From positions 1 through 64,000 of the forward strand of contig NZ_JAKSYH010000263.1 of NCBI RefSeq assembly GCF_022829295.1: a DNA stretch of 64,000 nucleotides. The letters run 5' to 3'. Each line of letters opens with the position of its first letter. Position 1 is the stretch's first letter. Origin of the DNA: Methylobacterium sp. J-088 (GTDB lineage Bacteria; Pseudomonadota; Alphaproteobacteria; Rhizobiales; Beijerinckiaceae). The notes under the pieces were generated by a model, which worked only from the letters and a program-made list of their open reading frames with translations, searched no databases and was not told the origin of the DNA. Positions 35,280 through 44,405 of this stretch are shown here, piece by piece. A program made the position numbers and the translations under genes.

Positions 35280-37117
35280 GCGGCCACCGCTTCGGCCGCG
35301 CCGCCGAACCGGACACGGTGCCCGGTTTCGATGGCGCGCATCGTGCCCGCCTCGTCGGGCTCCAGCCGGTAGGGCGCCTCCCAGCGCGTCGGATCGTTCC
35401 GGTCGGACGCCACGGCCGCGAAATCGAGCGGGTGATCCAGGCTCGGATCGGGCACGGCGGCCAGCAGCGCCTGCGTGTAGGGATGGACCGGCCGGCGGAA
35501 CAGGGCGGCCCGGGGGGCCTCCTCGACGATCCGCCCCCGGCACATCACGCTGATCGTGTCAGCCATGTAGTCGATCACCGCCAGGTTGTGAGAGACGATC
35601 AGGTAGGACAGCCCCAAAGCCGCCTGGAGATCCTTGAGCAGGTTCAGGATCTGCGCCTGCACCGACACGTCGAGCGCCGAGACCGGCTCGTCGAGCACGA
35701 GGAGCCGCGGCTGCACGGCCAGCGCACGGGCGATGCCGATGCGCTGGCGCTGCCCGCCCGAGAAGGCGTGCGGGTAGCGGTTGAGGCCATTCGGCTCCAG
35801 GCCGACCATGGCCATCAGGGCGCGGCAGCGCTCCTTGCGCTCCGCATGAGAGACGCCGTGGATCTCCATCGGCTCGGAGAGGATCTGGCGCACGGTCATG
35901 CGGGGATCGAGGGAGGCGTAGGGGTCCTGAAACACGAACTGGACCGTGCGCCGGTAGGCGAACAGGGCGTTGCCGCTCAAGACGTGGACATCCCGCGGGC
36001 CGGCGCCGTCGTCGAACAGGATCCGGCCGGAATCGGGAGCGAGCGCCCGCATGACCATCTTCGAGACCGTGGTCTTGCCCGATCCCGATTCGCCGACGAG
36101 TCCGAGCGTCTGGCCCGCCGAGAGGCTGAGCGACACATCGGAGACGGCGTGGACGTACCGCGGCTTCTGCCAGATCCGGCCGGAGCGCAGGGTGAAGGTC
36201 TTGCTCACCCGCTCGACCTGAAGGATCGGCCCGGCCAGCGGCGCGCGTGCCTGCACCGGCGGGATCTCGGCCTTCGCCGGGCGGATCGGGGTCAGGCGCT
36301 CGCCCGGCGCCATGTCGAACCGGGGCACCGCGTGAAGCAGCGCCCGCAGATAGGCGTGGCCGGGGGCACGCATCACCGCCTCGCGCGGGCCGGACTCCAC
36401 GAGCCGCCCGCGATAGAGCACCGCCACGTCGTGGGCGACGTTGGCGACCACCCCGAGGTCGTGGGTGATCAGCAGGATCGCCATCCCGGTCTCGTCCTGG
36501 AGCCGGGTCAGCAGGGCGAGGATCTGGGCCTGGGTGGTGACGTCGAGCGCCGTGGTCGGCTCGTCGGCGACCAGCAGGGCCGGCTTCAGGATCAGCGCCA
36601 TGGCGATCATCGCGCGCTGGCGCAGGCCGCCCGACAGCTCGAACGGGTAGGTGCGCAGGGCGCGCTGCGGATCCGGAAAGCCCACCCGGGCGAGGGCCTC
36701 CTGCGTGCGCGCATCGGCCTCCCGCCGGTCGGCACCGGTGTGGATACGCAGGGCCTCGCCGATCTGGTCGCCGATCGTGTGGAGCGGCGAGAGGCAGGTC
36801 ATCGGCTCCTGAAAGATCATCGCGATGCGCTGGCCGCGGATCGCCCGCATCGCCGGGCCCTCGGCGGGAAGCCGCGCGATATCGACGTCCGAGCCGCCGT
36901 CGCGGAACAGGATCTGGCCGCGGGTGATGGCGGCGGAGGGCGGGAGGATGCGCAGGATCGCCTGCGCGGTCACCGACTTGCCCGAGCCCGATTCACCGAC
37001 GAGCGCCAGGGTCCGCCCGCGCGTCACGTCGAGGGACAGGCCGTGCAGCGCCTCGAACGGTTTCGGCTCGGCTCGGAACGCGACGGCAAGATCGCGGATG
37101 GACAGAAGTGCGTTCAA
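35276..37117 (-). CDS. Double ATPase of a peptide-type ABC transporter (DppD-DppF fusion)
   Basis: A 613-residue protein with two complete ABC domains. The first has Walker A GESGSGKS (about residues 41-48), Walker B LLVADEPTTALDV and signature LSGGLRQRA; the second has GESGSGKTTVSK (about 345), signature FSGGQRQRIGIARAL and LLVLDEPVSALDV. Each ends in an oligopeptide-ABC C-terminal segment. It powers the two downstream permeases. The start is a TTG overlapping the upstream glycosyltransferase-deacetylase stop (TTGA), so it is probably translated by coupling. Confidence 0.93.
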   Translation of the reverse strand: MNALLSIRDLAVAFRAEPKPFEALHGLSLDVTRGRTLALVGESGSGKSVTAQAILRILPPSAAITRGQILFRDGGSDVDIARLPAEGPAMRAIRGQRIAMIFQEPMTCLSPLHTIGDQIGEALRIHTGADRREADARTQEALARVGFPDPQRALRTYPFELSGGLRQRAMIAMALILKPALLVADEPTTALDVTTQAQILALLTRLQDETGMAILLITHDLGVVANVAHDVAVLYRGRLVESGPREAVMRAPGHAYLRALLHAVPRFDMAPGERLTPIRPAKAEIPPVQARAPLAGPILQVERVSKTFTLRSGRIWQKPRYVHAVSDVSLSLSAGQTLGLVGESGSGKTTVSKMVMRALAPDSGRILFDDGAGPRDVHVLSGNALFAYRRTVQFVFQDPYASLDPRMTVRQILSEPMEIHGVSHAERKERCRALMAMVGLEPNGLNRYPHAFSGGQRQRIGIARALAVQPRLLVLDEPVSALDVSVQAQILNLLKDLQAALGLSYLIVSHNLAVIDYMADTISVMCRGRIVEEAPRAALFRRPVHPYTQALLAAVPDPSLDHPLDFAAVASDRNDPTRWEAPYRLEPDEAGTMRAIETGHRVRFGGAAEAVAA

Positions 37118-39264
37118 ACGGTCCCCGCGTTCTGGAGATCCGGATGATGGGGCGGCGTACCCCGCCTGTCCATTGCGGCACGGTCGAACGCACGCCGCGG
37201 ATGCAGCCTCTCGATCGCCGGATGCTTCAGGAGCACGGCAAACAGCTGCTCAATAAAGCTCCAGACTGCCTCATCCTGCCCCAGATGGTGGGTCAGCAGG
37301 ACGATCGGGCGTTCGGGCCTCCGCGCGATGTCGTCGGCGAGGGCGGCGAGCATCGCCTCGGGGTCGCGCAGGGCGCGCGAGCCGCGCCAATCGATCGGAT
37401 CGAGCGTGGCGTCGATGCGGCGGAGACCGGGGATCGGCGCCGCCGGGACTGCCGACAGGCCGCGATAGCCGAGCTCCGGAAGGGCGGAGGCGAGCGCCGG
37501 CGCGAGGCGGTTCCAGGGCGGGACGAAGACCGGGAGCAGATGGGATTCCGGCACGCGCTCCCGCGCGATCCGGAGCCCGGCGGCGGCATCCGCAACGAGG
37601 GCAGAGAGCGGTCGACCGGGGCCGAATTCCGCGGCCTTCATGCCGGGCGGTGCGTGGTTGCGGTGCGCGAGGCCGTGGACCGCGACGCTGACCTCCGGCG
37701 CCGTTTCGAGGCGACGCCCCAGGGCCGGCTCGATACCGGCCGGGATGGCGGCGAGCAGGAGCGGCGCGTTGTGCGCCTCCGCCAGCGCGAGCAGCCGGTC
37801 GAGCGCCGGCGTCGCGGTGACCGTGTCGTCGTCGCGCCAGAGAAACGGAAGGGTGCGGCCGCAGGCGCTGGCTGCGTCGAGGGCCTGATGCAGCACGTGC
37901 CAAGACGAATGCGCAGCCAGGTGAGGCGCAGCCTGACTGCGCGTCACGTCCGTGCTCGATCCTGAGACTTCTCGTCCCTCACCCCAACCCTCTCCCGCAC
38001 GGGAGAGGGGGCGCGTCGCGCCCGCGCGATCCGATGGTGCTCCGCCGTCACGCACGTGCTGGATCGGGCTCGTCTGCGCGGGATCGCTATCCCCAATCAC
38101 AGAGATCATGTCGGCGGCAGGGACGCGGCGTCCACCGCGGCGGTCCGCATGAAGCGCCGCGACGATTTCGACTGAGCGCACGGCACCGCCGAGATCGAAC
38201 CCATGCGAACCGGGCCGTGGCGCCGCTCGCTGCGCCTCCACCGCCTGAAGCAGCGCCTGGGTGCTCAATTCCGCCTCCGGCAGGATCCGGGCGAGGCCGT
38301 GCGCGGCGAGATGCTCCGCGCGCAGGCGTTGCTCGGTCTCGCTACCCGCCTCGAACGGCACGAGGATGGCGGGCGTCCCTGTGGCGAGGAGATCGGTCGC
38401 GGTGTTGTAACCGCATTGGCTGACCGACACTGCGGAACCGGCCAGCAGGGTCCGGTAATCCGCCCGGGCACGGCCGAGGACGCCATCCGGAAGTCCAAGC
38501 CCGATCACCCGCAGAGCGGCTTCCGGCACGCCGTGGCCGGCCAGGATCCGCCAGCCGAGATCCGGCCGCTGCCGGGCCGCATCGGCGGCGGTGCGCAGCA
38601 CAAGTAGCCCGGCCGGTCCGGATCCGGCGGCGACCAGAATTCCGGCGCGCTCCGCAGCCGGTGGGGGGCGCGTCCCCTCGTCCACATAGCCCGTGTAGCG
38701 CAGCATGCCGGCCGTCGCGGCGTCGAGCGGCCAGGAGGCTTCGAGGGGCACCAGCGCCGGATCGCCGTGGACCAGCACGGCGTCATACAGGGTGGCGACC
38801 CGGGCATGGGCCTGCGCGATCCGCTCCGGTCTTGTCGCGGCGACGAGGATATCGCGCACGGAGGCGAGTACCAGGGGACGGGGCACCCGGGCGTGCGCCG
38901 CATCGACCAGCGCCAGGAACTCCGCCGCCAGCGCCCGCCGGCCGAAGGGGAACAGCTCGGTTAGCACGGCATCGGGCGCGAAGGTCTCCAGCGCTTCGAT
39001 CGTCAGCGTACGGCGGTGCGCCAGCCACACAGCATCCGCTGGCTCCCCGTCAGGCTTCAGAAGCGTCGCGAAGGCGGTGCCGACGATGCGCAATGGCGGC
39101 AGCTGGACGAGCCGCACCCCATCGAGGCGCACCAGGGGGGCCGGGACGCCGCCGGAGATCAGCATCGCCTCATGACCGGCCGCGTCGAACGACCGGGCCA
39201 GGGCGGCGGCACGGGTGAGATGCCCGGCGCCGAGCAGATGCGTGACCGCGATCAGGACGCGCAC
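37114..39264 (-). CDS. Fusion of MurG-like glycosyltransferase and polysaccharide deacetylase-like domain
   Basis: A 716-residue fusion. Residues 1 to about 370 form a GT-B glycosyltransferase of the MurG/COG4671 type (MRVLIAVTHLLGAGHLTRAAALA; VSQCGYNTATDLLATGTPAILVPFEAG is the nucleotide-sugar pocket). Residues about 450-690 resemble a NodB-type deacetylase: LWRDDD (metal-binding acid), VHGLAHRNH (His pair), VFVPPWN and LTHHLG. The roughly 70-residue linker is low-complexity and partly encoded by a palindromic repeat. The GTG start lies 13 bases inside the preceding gene. It may add a sugar and then deacetylate it. Confidence 0.78.
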   Translation of the reverse strand: MRVLIAVTHLLGAGHLTRAAALARSFDAAGHEAMLISGGVPAPLVRLDGVRLVQLPPLRIVGTAFATLLKPDGEPADAVWLAHRRTLTIEALETFAPDAVLTELFPFGRRALAAEFLALVDAAHARVPRPLVLASVRDILVAATRPERIAQAHARVATLYDAVLVHGDPALVPLEASWPLDAATAGMLRYTGYVDEGTRPPPAAERAGILVAAGSGPAGLLVLRTAADAARQRPDLGWRILAGHGVPEAALRVIGLGLPDGVLGRARADYRTLLAGSAVSVSQCGYNTATDLLATGTPAILVPFEAGSETEQRLRAEHLAAHGLARILPEAELSTQALLQAVEAQRAAPRPGSHGFDLGGAVRSVEIVAALHADRRGGRRVPAADMISVIGDSDPAQTSPIQHVRDGGAPSDRAGATRPLSRAGEGWGEGREVSGSSTDVTRSQAAPHLAAHSSWHVLHQALDAASACGRTLPFLWRDDDTVTATPALDRLLALAEAHNAPLLLAAIPAGIEPALGRRLETAPEVSVAVHGLAHRNHAPPGMKAAEFGPGRPLSALVADAAAGLRIARERVPESHLLPVFVPPWNRLAPALASALPELGYRGLSAVPAAPIPGLRRIDATLDPIDWRGSRALRDPEAMLAALADDIARRPERPIVLLTHHLGQDEAVWSFIEQLFAVLLKHPAIERLHPRRAFDRAAMDRRGTPPHHPDLQNAGTV
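37978..38015. repeat. Palindromic repeat in the glycosyltransferase-deacetylase linker
   Basis: A GC-rich element built on CCCTCTCCCGCACGGGAGAGGG (arms CCCTCTCCCG and CGGGAGAGGG) with a flanking CACCCCAA. In frame it encodes RPLSRAGEGWGEG, a peptide that recurs in many proteobacterial proteins because this DNA element is dispersed. It sits in the linker between the two domains. Confidence 0.7.
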
Positions 39265-40532
39265 GGCGACCCCTCCGGGGCGCTATCGAGCGCGGATGCG
39301 CCCGCTCCGGCCGAACCTCGCAGCCGGCCGGCGATCAGCGATACGGCACGCTCCTCAGAGAAATCCTCGACCAGCCGGGCGCGCGCCGCCGCGCCGAGGC
39401 GAAGTCTCAGGTCCGGATCCCCCGCCAGACGGATCAGGGCCGCAATCAGGGCCGCCGGCTCGCCGGGCTGCACCAGAACGCCGTGTACCTCGTCGGCGAT
39501 GAATTCCGGCGTGCCCCCGAAGGCCGTCGCGAGGATGGGAAGGGCCTGGCTGGCCGCCTCCATCAGGACGTTCGGCAACCCGTCGCGGTCGCCGCCGGGG
39601 CCGGGCTTGGTCGGCAGCACGAACAGATCGGCGGCGCGCATCGCCGCAATTACCTCGGGTTGGGCCAGGGCGCCGCGGAAGCTCACCCGTCCGGCGAGGT
39701 CACGGTCGCGCACGTCCGCTTCGAGCGCGTCGCGCAACTCACCGCCGCCGATCAGGTCGAGCCGCCAGTGCAGGGTTGCGGGCAGGCCGGCCAGGGCGGC
39801 GATCAGGTCGTCGTGCCCTTTCTTGGCCACGAGCCGCCCGACGCAGAGGAGCCGCAGCGGCGCGGCCGGGTCGGTGCCGTCGCGCCGGTCGTTCCGGTCG
39901 GGCGCCGGGGGGAAGCGCCCGAGATCGAGCCCGTGATAGGCGAGCAGCGTCCGGCCCGGTGCCAGCCGGTCGAGGCGCCTCTGGCCGTCGCGGGTGCAGG
40001 TCACGCCCCAGCGGGCGTCGTGCAGCTTCTCGGTCAGCTCCCAGTCCGGCGTGGTCCAGATGTCCTTGGCGTGGGCGGAGAAACTCCAGCCGCGCCCCGT
40101 CAGCACGGCGGCGTAGCGGGCGACGCTGGCGGGCGTGTGCAGGAAATGCACATGGATATGCCCGATGGCGGCGGGCAGCTCCCGGGCCAGCACCAGCGCC
40201 TGACCGAAGCGGCGCAGGCGCGAGGCCGTCGGGTCGCGCCGGAAATCGCGGGCGAAGAGTGCCAGGAGCGCGGGCAGGCGCGGCCGCCGCAGCGCGGCCA
40301 GGACTCCGCGGAGCACGCGCCATGGAGCCGTGTGCAGGTATTCGGGCAGGTAGGAGACCGGCGCGCGGATCTGCGCGTGCATCGGGTGGTGGAACCGGTC
40401 GGTCGGTCGACGCAGTGACCAGATTTCCAGGGGCAGCCCACACCGCTCCAGGGCCAGGATCTCCTGGGCGATGAAGGTCTCGGACAGCCGCGGATAGCCC
40501 TTGAGAACCACGGCGATCCGCCGCTCGGTCAC
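39252..40532 (-). CDS. GT4-family glycosyltransferase
   Basis: A 426-residue GT-B enzyme of family GT4. The N-terminal domain begins IAVVLKGYPRLSETFIAQEILAL, a pattern common in WbpZ/ExoL-like enzymes. The C-terminal domain has LLCVGRLVAKKGHDDLIAAL and the EX7E-like segment around DLFVLPTKPGPGGDRDGLPNVLMEAASQALPILATAFGGTPEFI, which binds the sugar nucleotide. The GTG start overlaps the preceding gene's stop (GTGA). Probably acts in the cytoplasm on a lipid- or polymer-linked acceptor. Sugar donor unknown. Confidence 0.88.
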   Translation of the reverse strand: MTERRIAVVLKGYPRLSETFIAQEILALERCGLPLEIWSLRRPTDRFHHPMHAQIRAPVSYLPEYLHTAPWRVLRGVLAALRRPRLPALLALFARDFRRDPTASRLRRFGQALVLARELPAAIGHIHVHFLHTPASVARYAAVLTGRGWSFSAHAKDIWTTPDWELTEKLHDARWGVTCTRDGQRRLDRLAPGRTLLAYHGLDLGRFPPAPDRNDRRDGTDPAAPLRLLCVGRLVAKKGHDDLIAALAGLPATLHWRLDLIGGGELRDALEADVRDRDLAGRVSFRGALAQPEVIAAMRAADLFVLPTKPGPGGDRDGLPNVLMEAASQALPILATAFGGTPEFIADEVHGVLVQPGEPAALIAALIRLAGDPDLRLRLGAAARARLVEDFSEERAVSLIAGRLRGSAGAGASALDSAPEGSPCAS

Positions 40533-41767
40533 GAGTAGGCCCGCACGCGGTGTTGCCCAACGCCAGAACCGGCCAGCGCACGGACCCGGCGCGCCACGGC
40601 TTCGAGCCCGCCGAGCAGGCCCGGGACCAGGACCCGCGATGGCTCGGTCTGCTCGGGCAGGGCGCGCAAAGCCGCCGCCATGCGCTCCGGCTCCCGCCCG
40701 TCTTCCTCCATCAGGACCCGGACGAGCCCCAGGCCCTCGGCCGCCAGGGCGCGGATCGCCTGCTCGCGGCGCGGCTCGGTGCGCGGCACGAGGATCGCCC
40801 GGCGATCGAACGACAGGATCTCGCAGAACGTGTTGTAGCCGCCCATGGCGACCACGCCGGCCGCCTTGCTCATCAGGAACTCGATCTCGCTGTCGAACGT
40901 GATCGCGGAGACCCGCCCGGCGAGCGCGCGGATGCGGACGTCGAAGCCGCGGCGGGCCGCGTCGTCGAGGAACGGGCCGAAGGCAATGAGCGCCGGCAGG
41001 GGGATGCCGGAATCGGCCTCATAGGCGGCGATGACCCAGTCGATCAGCGCGGCGCCGTCTCCGCCGCCGCCCGCGGTGACGAGGATGAACGGCCCTTGCG
41101 CCACGGCGGGCTCCGCGCGTCCGGCCCGCCGCTCAGGCAGGTCGCGGCGCAGATAGCCCGTGTAGGTCAACCGCTCGGCGATCCGGGTGGCAGTCTCGGC
41201 CTCCATCGGCAGCGCCGCCAGGGGCGCGTGGATGCGGCTCAGGCCGTACACCCAGATCTCGTCGTAGAAGCGCACCATCGTCTCGACCGCACCCTTGCGC
41301 TCCCATTCGGGAACGAGGCGATCGGCTTCGTCCAGCACGTCGCGCAAGCCGAGGACCAGACGGATCCCCCGCTCGCAGGCCCATTCGAGGGTCGGCAACA
41401 ACTCCCCGTGGAAGCCGGCCGGTTCCTTGTCGACGACGATCATGTCGGGCGCGAAGGCCGCGCAGGTGCGGGTGATGATGTCGGTCCGCAACGCCACCGT
41501 CCGGTCGAGGGGCACGGCGGCGTCGCGGCTGCCATACCCCCCGTCGAGGAACTTGACGACCGGGGGCAGTCGGACCGTCCGCACGCCGGGCGCGAAGGCG
41601 AAGCGGTCGATCACCGGCGACCCGGACACGATCACCGCCCGGGCCCGGCCGTCACCCGACACGATCGCGTTGGCGATCGCCCGCGAGCGGCGCAGATGGC
41701 CGAGCCCGAACGTGTCGTGGCTGTAGATGAGAACGCGTGGGCCCGATGACGCCTCGTCCTCTCGCAT
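40529..41767 (-). CDS. MurG-like glycosyltransferase (COG4671 type)
   Basis: A 412-residue GT-B protein. It opens with VLIYSHDTFGLGHLRRSRAIANAI, the GxGHxxR motif of MurG-like enzymes, and its C-terminal half has ILVTAGGGGDG and the nucleotide-sugar loop GVVAMGGYNTFCEILSFDRRAILVPRTEPRREQ. It resembles the N-terminal half of the fusion protein two genes downstream, so the operon holds two related enzymes. The start MREDEASSGPRV is chosen over a longer frame whose extra 33 residues look non-coding. It begins the operon, 160 bases after crtC. Confidence 0.82.
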   Translation of the reverse strand: MREDEASSGPRVLIYSHDTFGLGHLRRSRAIANAIVSGDGRARAVIVSGSPVIDRFAFAPGVRTVRLPPVVKFLDGGYGSRDAAVPLDRTVALRTDIITRTCAAFAPDMIVVDKEPAGFHGELLPTLEWACERGIRLVLGLRDVLDEADRLVPEWERKGAVETMVRFYDEIWVYGLSRIHAPLAALPMEAETATRIAERLTYTGYLRRDLPERRAGRAEPAVAQGPFILVTAGGGGDGAALIDWVIAAYEADSGIPLPALIAFGPFLDDAARRGFDVRIRALAGRVSAITFDSEIEFLMSKAAGVVAMGGYNTFCEILSFDRRAILVPRTEPRREQAIRALAAEGLGLVRVLMEEDGREPERMAAALRALPEQTEPSRVLVPGLLGGLEAVARRVRALAGSGVGQHRVRAYS

Positions 41768-41927
41768 TCCGGTGACCGCCTCAGTTGAAGGCGCGAGGAT
41801 CGCAGCCGACGCCCTCTCGCACAAGCGGGGCCGGACGGTAAACAGCGCCGTCGAACGGCCTGGCACCGGTGACGTTGCAGGGGTGTGACGGGATCCGTTT
41901 GCTGGTGAACCTTCGCGCGGCCCGGCG

Positions 41928-42884
41928 TTATGTGCGCCCGATCGGACGCGGCGCCGGGTCGACCGACCGGATCGGCGGTCTCGGCATCCGGAACGGCAGC
42001 ATCAACCGCACGAGCGGGTTGCGGAACCGGTCGAGGGACAGGCTCTCATGCATCGCGCGCACCGGCTCGCCGCCGAGCGTCGAGGCCAGCAGGGAGCGGG
42101 CGTAGAACGGCGTGTTCTCGTAGGTCGTGAGGACGCGGGCGCGGCCGTCGTCGCTGCGGGTATCGCGATTCATTCGCCAGAGGCGCGTCGGCGGCAGGCG
42201 TGCTTCCGTCGGCGGACGGATCTCGCGGCGGCTGCCGTCCCGGTTGAAGCGCAGAGACAGGTTCTGGCCACCGCCATCCCGGTGGTGCACGTCGTACAGG
42301 ATCGCGGCACCGTCCGGCAGATCGGCCCGGCACCACGTCCAGCGGGTGAACGCATCCTCCAGGGCCTCGTCGCCGTCGTTGGTGTCGAAATACGCGGTGC
42401 CGGTCCAGCGCAATCCGGGCTGATCGAACGCGACTTCGACCCGCGAGGACGGGGCCATCGGCCACCAGCGATGACGCCCGGCGCGGTCCAGGTGGAATGG
42501 CCCGGCGGTGAAGCCCGGCGGCTCCAGCCGGACCGTGCCGCGCAGCCGGTGGGGCAGGGGCGACCCGCGCTCGTCGATCCGGACGGTCAGCGCCGTGCCG
42601 TCCCAGTGCATCGCGCTCGGCCCGATGGCGATGTGATCTGCGTCCCGCGACAGGCTGTCGGCGCGGCGCTCCGTCATGGCGAAGCGGCTGCGCTCGCCGT
42701 AAAGCACGACGTTCATGGCGCAATGCGCGAACGGGTCCCGTTCGGCGCTCCAGGCATAGTAGGGCGAGAACACGCTGCCGATGAACGCGATGATCGTGAG
42801 GCCCTGTCGGCCGTCATCGCTCACCGCATCGACGTACCACCACGCGTAGCCGCCCCGCGCGACCGGGCCGTCGAATCGCGGTCG
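41928..42884 (-). CDS. crtC: Carotenoid 1,2-hydratase CrtC (start unresolved)
   Basis: CrtC adds water to the 1,2-double bond of neurosporene or lycopene. About 318 conserved residues are visible, starting RPRFDGPVARGGYAWWYVDAVSDDGRQGLTIIAFIGSVFSPYYAW and including DHIAIGPSAMHWDG, RHRWWPMAPSSRVEV and TWCRADLPDGAAILYD. The given right-hand limit is the first codon that looks homologous, not a start codon: no in-frame ATG, GTG or TTG lies near it, and the open frame continues upstream into crtD in the -1 frame. The conserved region overlaps crtD by about 60 bases. Start, programmed frameshift or sequence error cannot be told apart here. Confidence 0.85.
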   Translation of the reverse strand, partial: RPRFDGPVARGGYAWWYVDAVSDDGRQGLTIIAFIGSVFSPYYAWSAERDPFAHCAMNVVLYGERSRFAMTERRADSLSRDADHIAIGPSAMHWDGTALTVRIDERGSPLPHRLRGTVRLEPPGFTAGPFHLDRAGRHRWWPMAPSSRVEVAFDQPGLRWTGTAYFDTNDGDEALEDAFTRWTWCRADLPDGAAILYDVHHRDGGGQNLSLRFNRDGSRREIRPPTEARLPPTRLWRMNRDTRSDDGRARVLTTYENTPFYARSLLASTLGGEPVRAMHESLSLDRFRNPLVRLMLPFRMPRPPIRSVDPAPRPIGRT

Positions 42885-44374
42885 TCCAAGATCGCCGCCG
42901 CCGCCAGCCGGCCGGACTGCGCCGCCATCGGAACGCCCGGCCCCGGATGGACCGAGCCCCCCGCCAGATAGAGCCCCGGGATCGCCGTCCGGGCGCCGGC
43001 CCGCTTGAACGTCGCCGCCCAGCCCTGCGCCGACCGCCCGTAGAGCGCGCCCCCCGTCCCCGGGAAGAGGGCTTCGAACTCCCGGGGCGTCGTCGTCACG
43101 GGCGACGCCAGATCCAGTTGAAGCCCGCAGGCCTCCAGCCGGCGCAGCAGGGTCCTCGCGCATGTTTCGATCTCCGGCGGCGTGGGCGGGCGGTCCCGGC
43201 CATCCGCCGGGGCATTGACGAGGAGGAGCAGGCGCTCGGGTCCCGACGGCACGAGGCCGGCCTCCGACCGGTCCTGCGCGCAGACGTAGACCGTGGGGTC
43301 GTCGGGCAGGCGGCGTCGGCGCAGGATCGTGTCGAACTCGGCCCGGTAGTCCCGCGAGAAGAACACGGAGTGATGCGCGAGGGGGAAGCCCCGGGGCTCC
43401 GCCACCGCGCAGACGGTCACGGCCGACAGCGAGCGTTCGGCCGGCGCCAGCCGCGCGCCGGCCGATGCCGCATCGGCACCGAGCAGCCCGGCGCCGAGGG
43501 CGGCGCAATCGGCGTTGCAGACGACCGTGTCGGCCGCGATCCGCTCACCGCCGGCCAGGACGACGCCGCTCACCGTCCCGCCCTCGGTGACGATCCGCTC
43601 GACGTGGGCGCCGTAGCGGAACGTGGCGCCCCGTTCCGCGGCGAGATCCGCCACCGATCGCGCCAGGGCGCTCAGGCCCCCCGCCACGGTCCAGACGCCC
43701 GCTTGCTCGACATGGGCGACGAGCATCAGGGTCGCCGGCGCGCTGAACGGCGAGGCGCCGCAATAGGTGGCATAGCGGCCAAAGAGTTGCAGCAGCCGCG
43801 GATCCCGGAAGAAGCTGCCGAGCGCCGACCATAGGGTGGCGAAGGGCTGGATCCGCCAGAGATCGCCGATCCCCGACAATCCGACCCGCTGGGCGAGCCC
43901 CGCCGGGCTGGTCCGTCCGTCGCGGATGAACGGGCCTTCGAGCGTGCGGTAGACCTCCGCGGACCGGGCACAGAATCGCCGGTAGCCCTCGGCCTCGCGG
44001 GGTCCGGCGAAGGCCGCGATGGCCGCCGCCGAGGCTTCGATATCGGCAAAAAGATCGAGACGTTCGTCGCGGCTCCAGGCGTGCCGGGCGAGGAGGTCCG
44101 CCGGGCTCAGCGCGACCCGCTCGCCAAGATTCGCCCCACACTCGGCGAACAGCTCCTCGAACACCCAGCGCATGGTGAAGACGGTCGGCCCGGCCTCGAC
44201 GGCGCGGCCCCCGACCGGAACGCTGCGCATCTTGCCACCGGGCTGCGCGGCCCGTTCCAAGACGGTCACTGCGCAACCGGCCTGCGCGAGCCGGAGCGCG
44301 GCGGCCAAGCCGCCGATCCCGGCGCCGATCACGACGACGCGCTCCCGAGCCACGCTCGCCCCGCTGTTCCGCAT
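42821..44374 (-). CDS. crtD: Carotenoid 3,4-desaturase CrtD
   Basis: A 517-residue FAD-dependent desaturase, paralogous to CrtI. The Rossmann motif VVVIGAGIGGLAAALRLAQAGCAVTVLE starts near residue 13, followed by GGKMRSVPVGGRAVEAGPTVF, and the C-terminal signature GLYLAGGSVHPGPGVPMAAQSGRLAAAAIL. Linkage to crtC identifies it as CrtD, which acts on 1-hydroxycarotenoids. The last roughly 20 residues are read in the overlap with crtC and look non-conserved. The ATG lies 32 bases from the PpsR-type site shared with crtE. Confidence 0.88.
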   Translation of the reverse strand: MRNSGASVARERVVVIGAGIGGLAAALRLAQAGCAVTVLERAAQPGGKMRSVPVGGRAVEAGPTVFTMRWVFEELFAECGANLGERVALSPADLLARHAWSRDERLDLFADIEASAAAIAAFAGPREAEGYRRFCARSAEVYRTLEGPFIRDGRTSPAGLAQRVGLSGIGDLWRIQPFATLWSALGSFFRDPRLLQLFGRYATYCGASPFSAPATLMLVAHVEQAGVWTVAGGLSALARSVADLAAERGATFRYGAHVERIVTEGGTVSGVVLAGGERIAADTVVCNADCAALGAGLLGADAASAGARLAPAERSLSAVTVCAVAEPRGFPLAHHSVFFSRDYRAEFDTILRRRRLPDDPTVYVCAQDRSEAGLVPSGPERLLLLVNAPADGRDRPPTPPEIETCARTLLRRLEACGLQLDLASPVTTTPREFEALFPGTGGALYGRSAQGWAATFKRAGARTAIPGLYLAGGSVHPGPGVPMAAQSGRLAAAAILDDRDSTARSRGAATRGGTSMR

Positions 44375-44405
44375 CGGAACGGGATTGATCTGCCGCGCCA
44401 GCAGT

